Origin: Solobacterium sp.
GTDB taxonomy: Bacteria; Bacillota_I; Bacilli_A; Erysipelotrichales; Erysipelotrichaceae
NCBI GenBank assembly: GCA_016284975.1
Contig: JAEEPV010000181.1
Location: forward strand, 1 to 18,448
DNA length: 18,448 nucleotides
Direction of reading: 5' to 3'
The notes under the pieces were generated by a model. That model did not search any database and had not been told where the DNA came from. It saw only the letters and a list, made by a program, of their open reading frames with translations. Of the stretch, positions 13,327 through 18,448 are shown one piece after another. Each line of letters opens with the position of its first letter. Position 1 is the first letter of the stretch. A program made the translations under genes and the position numbers.

Positions 13327-14976
13327 TCACTTATAGATATAACCGGATACCGGTTCAGTATAGTAGTTTGAGCCCTGTTCGATCTTCTGATAGCGGCTCC
13401 CGTCATAGTGATCCAGAGCGCCAAGTTCTACCCGGTATACTTCGTTGGTCTCGGTATCGAGATAGCGGTCATAGCCCATGGTGGAATCGGAGTATTCCTG
13501 AGAGAGAATATCATAGGTCTTCTGGCGGGCATTCCAGCCGTTTGTCACGATATTCATAGTTTCCTGCATCGTCTGGTTGACCTGACGTGCGTTTTCCATA
13601 GTGATGTTTTCTTCCTGGGCAACTGCCTGAATGAACGCATCGGTGTACTGAATACTGCCAAGGATCTCGGTAAGCACCGGTGAATACTCATTCAGCATGC
13701 CATAGGGGGCAGTGATGCCGGTCATGCTGTAGATGCCGTACACACCGCAGTCGTAGCCAGGATCCATCATGGTCAGAAGGTTCATGACTGCTCCGGTGAA
13801 CATGCCTTCCCCCTTCTGCTGAGACAGGGTATCGGTAAACTGGGCGTGAATCGCCTTGTTGTCCAGAGCAACAGAAGCATACATATTGTCCGTTATATTC
13901 CAGCTTTCAATAGCCTCAAAAGATCCAAGCTGAGGATAGTCAAATCCGACGTAAGTCTTTTCCCAGTTGCTGAGATAGTTACAGTAGTCAAAATACTTAT
14001 CTGTGAAAAACAGTTCCAGAGACGGCTGTTCGAGCACAACTGCCTCCGCCCAGATGCCGGTCAGCGGACTGCCGTTCATCTTGTACAGATTCTGATAATA
14101 GTTTTTTGCATTATAGTTTTTCAGCAGCATATTCGCTTTGAGCAGTGAGAATACCTGCAACGTCGGATCGGCAGGATCATAGGCCCGGATCCAGAGGCCC
14201 AGATTGTATCCGCCGGTTGTTACGACCCAGCTGTCCGGAACCGTAATGGAGAAAGCACCGCCGAACTCTTTTTTCTTCATTGTCTGTTCAAGTTTCTGTG
14301 CATACGTTTTTTCGATGCGCAGGGAAGAAGTCTGCTGGGATGCGGATGTGTCCGGTTTTAGATCGGAAGAAGAGTCAGTCTTGTTTCCGGAGGAAGCAGA
14401 TTCATCCGGCAGCGTGAAACTGTCCAGAATTGCCTCGAACGCATCCATTGTGATAGATTTCTCAGTATCCATGTATTTTGCGACATATTTTGCAAAACCG
14501 GTTCCAATGGGTTCACAGACATAGAGTGCGTTGATTTTTGAACCATTTTCATGATTGAATGAATACTCAAAACCGTTCAGAGTCTTTTCTCCGAATGTAT
14601 AATCTTTCGGTTCCGATATCTCAATCAGAGCATCCCCATAGCGATTTTCTATGGCTTCACGGTTGAATTCTATATATTCTTCGATCGTTGCACGAGGGCT
14701 GTCATAGTAATCGACCAGCACATACGGAATGGAATCGTCATATGCCACATATACATAAATGCCGTCTCCGTCTGCCGTGTCATCTTTTACAGTGAATACA
14801 CTGTCATACATAATGGAAAATCCATTCCGCTCTGAAACGATTTCATTGAGCTTTCCGGATAATGTGACGGATGTTCCGTCAAACTGATAGGTAGTCTTGC
14901 CGCTTTCACCTTCGCCGCAGCCAGCCGTGAGCATGGTTACTGCCATGGTCAGGGCCATAATTTGTTTGTGTTTCAT
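13327..14976 (-). CDS. Predicted lipoprotein, unknown function
   Basis: 549 residues. The N-terminus (MKHKQIMALTMAVTMLTAGC) is a signal peptide ending in a lipobox-like TAGC with C20 as the likely lipidated residue; T at -3 is not the most common choice. Residues about 25-190 form a domain of the kind FSIMYDSVFTV ... AFEAILDSFTLP, resembling the small PsbP-like beta-sandwich often found in Firmicutes lipoproteins. A Ser/Asp/Lys-rich linker (about 190-215) follows, then a second, larger domain that opens similarly (GAFSITVPDSW). The C-terminal 70 residues (GYDRYLDTETNEVYRVELGALDHYDG) match a tail I recall from uncharacterised clostridial proteins. GGAGGA is 6 nt from the ATG. Monocistronic, divergent from feo. 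Confidence 0.7.
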   Translation of the reverse strand: MKHKQIMALTMAVTMLTAGCGEGESGKTTYQFDGTSVTLSGKLNEIVSERNGFSIMYDSVFTVKDDTADGDGIYVYVAYDDSIPYVLVDYYDSPRATIEEYIEFNREAIENRYGDALIEISEPKDYTFGEKTLNGFEYSFNHENGSKINALYVCEPIGTGFAKYVAKYMDTEKSITMDAFEAILDSFTLPDESASSGNKTDSSSDLKPDTSASQQTSSLRIEKTYAQKLEQTMKKKEFGGAFSITVPDSWVVTTGGYNLGLWIRAYDPADPTLQVFSLLKANMLLKNYNAKNYYQNLYKMNGSPLTGIWAEAVVLEQPSLELFFTDKYFDYCNYLSNWEKTYVGFDYPQLGSFEAIESWNITDNMYASVALDNKAIHAQFTDTLSQQKGEGMFTGAVMNLLTMMDPGYDCGVYGIYSMTGITAPYGMLNEYSPVLTEILGSIQYTDAFIQAVAQEENITMENARQVNQTMQETMNIVTNGWNARQKTYDILSQEYSDSTMGYDRYLDTETNEVYRVELGALDHYDGSRYQKIEQGSNYYTEPVSGYIYK

Positions 14977-15142
14977 AGATTGTCCTCCGCCTTATAAACA
15001 ATCTTAACAGCTCGAATGTTGCAAAAAAGTTGTTTTGTCTGTTATGGCAGATGCTTTTTTTGATCATATATTTATCAATCAGTCATTATTCGCACCTGTT
15101 TGAACCCTGAAAAAGATTTGCATTTTGGAGTTAGTATATGTA

Positions 15143-15173
15143 AACTATCTATAGTTAGTTAATAATAACTAAC
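15143..15173. promoter_or_regulatory. Double palindromic operator before the feo operon (DtxR/MntR-like)
   Basis: Two overlapping inverted repeats: AACTAT-CT-ATAGTT (15143-15156) and GTTAGTTA-ATAA-TAACTAAC (15154-15173), both perfect. The second resembles the TTAGG...CCTAA operators of DtxR/IdeR/MntR-family metal repressors in spacing and half-site. It lies 22 nt upstream of the first feoA ATG, over the probable promoter and start region, so iron-dependent repression is the natural reading. No regulator gene is in the window. The rest of 14989-15142 shows only AT-rich sequence and no other clear signal. Confidence 0.55.
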
Positions 15174-15195
15174 ATTTCCGAAAAAGGAGGAATCA

Positions 15196-15408
15196 ATGAT
15201 GCCGTTAATGCTTTCAGAACCGGGCGTTGAACAGAAAATCGTCCATATCGGCGGAAATGCTGAAACCAAGAAACATCTGGAAGATCTTGGGTTCCATGTC
15301 GGCGGTGCAGTAACCGTAGTCTCAGAAATCAGCGGAAACGTGATTGTAAATGTTAAGGATACACGGATCGCACTGGACCGGCAGCTTGCCTCCAAGATCA
15401 ATGTTTAA
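15196..15408 (+). CDS. feoA: FeoA-domain protein, first copy
   Basis: 70 residues, an SH3-like FeoA domain: HLEDLGFHVGGAVTVVSEISGNVIVNVKDTRIALDRQLASKI, with the G-x-V-x-V-V strand and the final D-R-x-x-A-S-K-I segment typical of FeoA. FeoA is a small cytosolic partner of the ferrous-iron transporter FeoB, needed for full uptake. The start is the first of two adjacent ATGs (15196 and 15199); GGAGG lies 5 and 8 nt away respectively. It is 13 nt from the second feoA, all in one operon under the palindromic operator. Confidence 0.85.
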   Translation: MMPLMLSEPGVEQKIVHIGGNAETKKHLEDLGFHVGGAVTVVSEISGNVIVNVKDTRIALDRQLASKINV

Positions 15409-15421
15409 AAAGGGGGAAAAT

Positions 15422-15646
15422 ATGAGAACATTGCGTGACGCAAAGATCGGAGAAACGGTCAAAGTGATCAAGCTTCATGGGGAAGGAGCTGTTAAGCGCA
15501 GAATCATGGACATGGGAATTACAAAGGGAGTTTCGGTCTATGTGCGCAAGGTTGCGCCGCTGGGAGACCCGGTGGAGGTAACTGTCCGGAACTATGAGCT
15601 GTCGATTCGGAAATATGATGCCGAAATGATTGAGATCGAAGAGTAG
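15422..15646 (+). CDS. feoA: FeoA-domain protein, second copy
   Basis: 74 residues with the fuller FeoA consensus: MRTLRDAKIGETVKVIKLHG, then RRIMDMGITKGVSVYVRKVAPLGDPVEVTVRNYELSIRKYDAEMIEIE. The RRIMDMGI helix, the APLGDPVEV loop and the strand LSIRKYDAEMI are classic FeoA features. It differs clearly from the first copy, so the two are not a recent duplication. GGGGG lies 5 nt before ATG 15422; an earlier in-frame start at 15350 lies inside the first feoA and can be dismissed. 16 nt separate it from feoB. Confidence 0.92.
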   Translation: MRTLRDAKIGETVKVIKLHGEGAVKRRIMDMGITKGVSVYVRKVAPLGDPVEVTVRNYELSIRKYDAEMIEIEE

Positions 15647-15662
15647 AAAAGGGGATTCTATT

Positions 15663-17819
15663 ATGAGCAAAACAGTCATTGCCCTTGCGGGCAACCCGAA
15701 CTGCGGTAAAACGACTTTATTTAATTCGCTGACCGGTGCCAATCAGTTTGTCGGAAACTGGCCGGGTGTTACCGTGGAAAAGAAAGAAGGCAAACTCAAG
15801 GGTCACCAGGATGTAATCATTGAAGACCTTCCGGGTATTTATTCGCTTTCTCCGTATACGCTGGAGGAAGTTGTTTCCCGTAATTATCTGATTGAAGAAC
15901 AGCCGGATGCGATTCTGAATATCGTTGACGGAACAAATCTTGAGCGAAACCTGTATCTTACGACACAGCTTGCAGAAACCGGCATTCCGATGATCATTGC
16001 CGTGAATATGATGGATCTTGTCAGCAAGCGGGGAGATCAGATTGATTTTGATGCCATTGGCAAGGCGCTGAACTGCAGGGTTGTGAAGATCTCTGCATTG
16101 AAGGGCGAAGGAACGATGGAAGCTGCGGAAGCAGCACTCACTGCGGCAAAGAACAGCGATAAACCGGATCCGATCGTCTATGACGCCAAGATCGAAGAGG
16201 CTGTTCAGAAAACTGCGGAACTTCTTAATGTACCGCAGAATCAGAAACGCTTCTATGCGGTAAAAGTATTTGAGCGGGATGAAAAGGCAATTGAGAAGCT
16301 GAAGCTCAGCTCCGATATAACTGCCCGTGCGAATGAAATCACAAACGCTGTCGAGAAGGAATATGACGATGATGCGGAATCGATCATCACCAATAACCGC
16401 TATGAAGTCATTGAAAAGCTGCTGAAGGGCAATTATAAAAAACAGAGCGCAGGCAAGATGAGTACCTCGGACAAGATTGATCGGATCGTGACGAACCGCT
16501 GGCTGGCTCTTCCGATCTTCATGTTTGTCATGTGGCTGGTTTATTATGTATCCATTTCTACAGTCGGTACCTGGGGCACGGACTGGGCAAACGATGTACT
16601 GTTTGGTGAAATCGTACCGGGAGCAGTCGGGAATTTACTGACTGCTGTCGGGGTGGCGGAAGGCAGCTGGCTGTATGGCCTGATCATTGACGGTATCATT
16701 GCCGGTGTCGGTGCTGTCATCGGTTTCCTGCCGCAGATGCTTGTCCTGTTCTTCTTCCTGGCATTTCTGGAAGGCTGCGGCTATATGGCACGAATCGCGT
16801 TCATCATGGACCGTATTTTCCGGAAGTTCGGGCTGTCCGGCAAATCCTTTATTCCGATGATGATCGGAACCGGATGCGGAGTTCCGGGTATCATGGCGAG
16901 CCGTACGATTGAAAATGAACGTGACCGCAGAATGACCGTTATGACGACAACCTTTATTCCGTGCGGTGCGAAACTGCCGATCATTTCTCTGATTGCCGGT
17001 GCGATGTTCAATAACTCCGCAATGGTCGGCTGGAGTGCCTACTTCATCGGTGTTGCGGCAATCGTAATCTCCGGTATTATCCTGAAGAAGACCAAACGGT
17101 TTGCGGGAGATCCGGCTCCGTTTGTCATGGAGCTTCCGGAGTATCATATGCCGACACTGTCATCCGTACTGCATTCCATGTGGGAGCGTGCTTCTTCCTT
17201 TGTGAAGAAGGCAGGAACGATCATCCTGCTGGCAACGATTCTGGTCTGGTTCCTCTCCAACTTCGGAGTATATGAAGGTTCGTTCGGGATGCTGCCGGAA
17301 GAAGACTTCATGGAACACTCTCTGCTTGCGATGATCGGAAACATGTTCGCATGGCTGTTCATTCCACTGGGCTGGGGTTCCTGGAAACCGGCGGTGGCGA
17401 CCGTTACCGGTCTGATCGCAAAAGAGAATGTTGTTGGAACATTTGGTGTTCTGTATAAATACGGCGGAGAAGTATCCGAAGCCGGCGAAGAAATCTGGGC
17501 AAATCTGCGGGCAGATTACACCGCGCTTTCCGCATACTCCTTCATGGTATTCAATCTGCTGTGTGCACCATGCTTTGCGGCGATCGGTGCCATCAAACGG
17601 GAGATGAACAACCGCGGGTGGACCTGGTTTGCAATCGGCTATGAATGCGGATTCGCATATGTTGCCGCAATGCTGGTCTATCAGCTTGGCGGACTGATTA
17701 CCGGAGAAGTATCGTTTGGAATCTTCCCGGTGATCGCGCTGGTACTGCTGGCTGTAGTAATCTGGCTGCTGTTCCGTCCATATAAAGAAGCGACGAAACT
17801 GAAATCCATAAACGCATAA
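15663..17819 (+). CDS. feoB: Ferrous iron transporter FeoB
   Basis: 718 residues, full-length. The N-terminal cytosolic G domain has G1 GNPNCGKT (10-17), G2 VGNWPGVTVE, G3 DLPG (55-58), G4 NMMD (115-118) and G5 SALKG (144-148). A helical GDI-like region follows (about 170-265). The membrane part starts near 280 and carries the two Gate motifs, with C405 in GCGVPGIMASRTI and C434 in FIPCGAKLP, conserved positions in FeoB. The C-terminal NLLCAPCFAA segment and final TM helices are intact. No FeoC follows. FeoB imports Fe2+ across the cytoplasmic membrane with its GTPase. The start is ATG 15663 with AAGGGG 8 nt upstream. Last gene of the feo operon. Confidence 0.97.
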   Translation: MSKTVIALAGNPNCGKTTLFNSLTGANQFVGNWPGVTVEKKEGKLKGHQDVIIEDLPGIYSLSPYTLEEVVSRNYLIEEQPDAILNIVDGTNLERNLYLTTQLAETGIPMIIAVNMMDLVSKRGDQIDFDAIGKALNCRVVKISALKGEGTMEAAEAALTAAKNSDKPDPIVYDAKIEEAVQKTAELLNVPQNQKRFYAVKVFERDEKAIEKLKLSSDITARANEITNAVEKEYDDDAESIITNNRYEVIEKLLKGNYKKQSAGKMSTSDKIDRIVTNRWLALPIFMFVMWLVYYVSISTVGTWGTDWANDVLFGEIVPGAVGNLLTAVGVAEGSWLYGLIIDGIIAGVGAVIGFLPQMLVLFFFLAFLEGCGYMARIAFIMDRIFRKFGLSGKSFIPMMIGTGCGVPGIMASRTIENERDRRMTVMTTTFIPCGAKLPIISLIAGAMFNNSAMVGWSAYFIGVAAIVISGIILKKTKRFAGDPAPFVMELPEYHMPTLSSVLHSMWERASSFVKKAGTIILLATILVWFLSNFGVYEGSFGMLPEEDFMEHSLLAMIGNMFAWLFIPLGWGSWKPAVATVTGLIAKENVVGTFGVLYKYGGEVSEAGEEIWANLRADYTALSAYSFMVFNLLCAPCFAAIGAIKREMNNRGWTWFAIGYECGFAYVAAMLVYQLGGLITGEVSFGIFPVIALVLLAVVIWLLFRPYKEATKLKSINA

Positions 17820-17833
17820 TACGAGAAGGTTCG

Positions 17834-17861
17834 AGAGTGCCCTGAACCGGCACTCTTTTTT
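17834..17861 (+). terminator. Intrinsic terminator after feoB
   Basis: AGAGTGCC (17834-17841) pairs with GGCACTCT (17849-17856), loop CTGAACC, six T (17856-17861). An alternative stem GGTTC (17828-17832) with GAACC (17844-17848) would compete with it. Confidence 0.85.
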
Positions 17862-17899
17862 GAAACGGAAATCCCGGGAAAACAAGGGGGGAAGTCAAT

Positions 17900-18448
17900 A
17901 TGAAAGATCGGAAAAAAGCGATTCAAAATTCTTATCGGGAGCTCGGAGATATTGGGACGGTATATGACGGAATCATCACCCGGTCTACGCTGATTGGAAA
18001 AATCATAGACAGTGTGATATGGGGCCTGGATAAAACACTGGCAGAAAAATGGATCAATGATGCGCTGGATCCGATTCCGGAGGATTTCTCTGGTCGGCTG
18101 CTGGAAGTGCCGGTTGGGACAGGCGTGCTGACGATGCCGATGTATGCGCTTTTGCCGGATGCGGATATTACCTGTCTGGATTATTCGGATGACATGATGC
18201 AAAATGCGCAGAAACGGGCAGAAGCGATGATGCTTTCAAACATTACGTTTGTGCAGGGAGATGTCGGAGCACTGCCGTTTGCGGATGAGCAGTTTGATAT
18301 TGTTCTTTCGCTTAACGGGTTTCATGCATTTCCGGATAAGGATGCCGCGTTTTGCGAAACCCATCGGGTGCTGAAGAAAGGCGGAATCTTCTGTGGGTGT
18401 TTCTATGTTTCAAACGAATTCAGGCGCACGGATTTCTTCGTTGAGAAG
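17900..18448 (+). CDS. Class I SAM-dependent methyltransferase (5' part, runs off the window)
   Basis: 183 codons visible from ATG 17900, open to the right edge. AAGGGGGGAAG lies just before the start. The Rossmann-type SAM-binding core is recognisable: motif I LLEVPVGTGVLT (VPVGTG instead of the classical GCGTG), the acidic strand end CLDYSDDMM, motif for the adenine loop QGDVGALPF, then FDIVLSLNGFHAF and the post-motif HRVLKKGGIF. This is the Methyltransf_11/UbiE-like pattern. Such enzymes act on small molecules, lipids or quinones; the substrate is not readable. It follows the feoB terminator, with no clear -10 in the 38-nt gap. Confidence 0.8.
   Translation, partial: MKDRKKAIQNSYRELGDIGTVYDGIITRSTLIGKIIDSVIWGLDKTLAEKWINDALDPIPEDFSGRLLEVPVGTGVLTMPMYALLPDADITCLDYSDDMMQNAQKRAEAMMLSNITFVQGDVGALPFADEQFDIVLSLNGFHAFPDKDAAFCETHRVLKKGGIFCGCFYVSNEFRRTDFFVEK

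Noticed and set aside
15061..15110. Fur box upstream of feo (ATCAATCAGTCATTATTC region)
   Set aside because: Only a partial match to GATAATGATAATCATTATC without symmetry; the perfect palindromes at 15143-15173 are far better candidates.
1..18448. CRISPR array, insertion sequence, tRNA or rRNA
   Set aside because: Read through for regularly spaced repeats, transposase motifs, terminal inverted repeats and cloverleaf or rRNA segments; none seen.

Overview
The window is an 18.4 kb chromosomal stretch from a member of the Bacillota. The content is typical Gram-positive housekeeping: PepV dipeptidase, three-domain Xaa-Pro aminopeptidase, ExoA, HU, and a FeoA-FeoA-FeoB iron system. SD sequences are mostly strong (AGGAGG type), GC is moderate, and many -10 boxes are of the Gram-positive extended (TNTGN) kind. 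An erysipelotrichial (Erysipelotrichaceae-like) host fits best, but this is inference; there is no rRNA to settle it. I see no mobile element, tRNA, CRISPR array or phage gene.

Layout. 27-845 (-) is a NudC-type NADH pyrophosphatase with a good minus-strand promoter. 846-1324 holds no conventional gene. It has a strong SD in front of an 8-codon frame, then about 270 nt of tightly folded sequence ending in an intrinsic terminator, which I read as a structured ncRNA candidate resembling the raiA motif. 1325-3876 (+) is an aminopeptidase P gene overlapping exoA by ATGA. 3925-5283 is pepV, closed by a terminator. 5342-7626 is a compact three-gene operon: a HAD phosphatase, a membrane-anchored amidase-fold protein that has lost active-site residues, and a protein joining a HEPN-like domain (RNxxxH) to CBS domains. 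It is closed by a perfect 10-bp terminator. 7766-8059 is HU.

8228-12112 encodes two adjacent envelope proteins: a single-pass protein with a Pro/Thr-rich stalk, and a 1043-residue protein with a cytoplasmic zinc ribbon, one TM helix and a large outer part. 12314-13258 is a lactonase-type beta-propeller (6-phosphogluconolactonase family), convergent across a bidirectional terminator with a 549-residue minus-strand lipoprotein (13327-14976). 15196-17819 is feoA-feoA-feoB, preceded by a double palindrome of DtxR/MntR type and followed by a terminator. From 17900 to the right edge runs the start of a class I SAM-dependent methyltransferase.

Most genes are independent housekeeping units. The most unusual items are the structured RNA before the aminopeptidase gene, the HAD/degenerate-amidase/HEPN-CBS operon, the palindromic operator of the feo operon, and a recurring promoter style in which an extended -10 box lies directly behind a T-tract, in one case apparently giving a leaderless mRNA.
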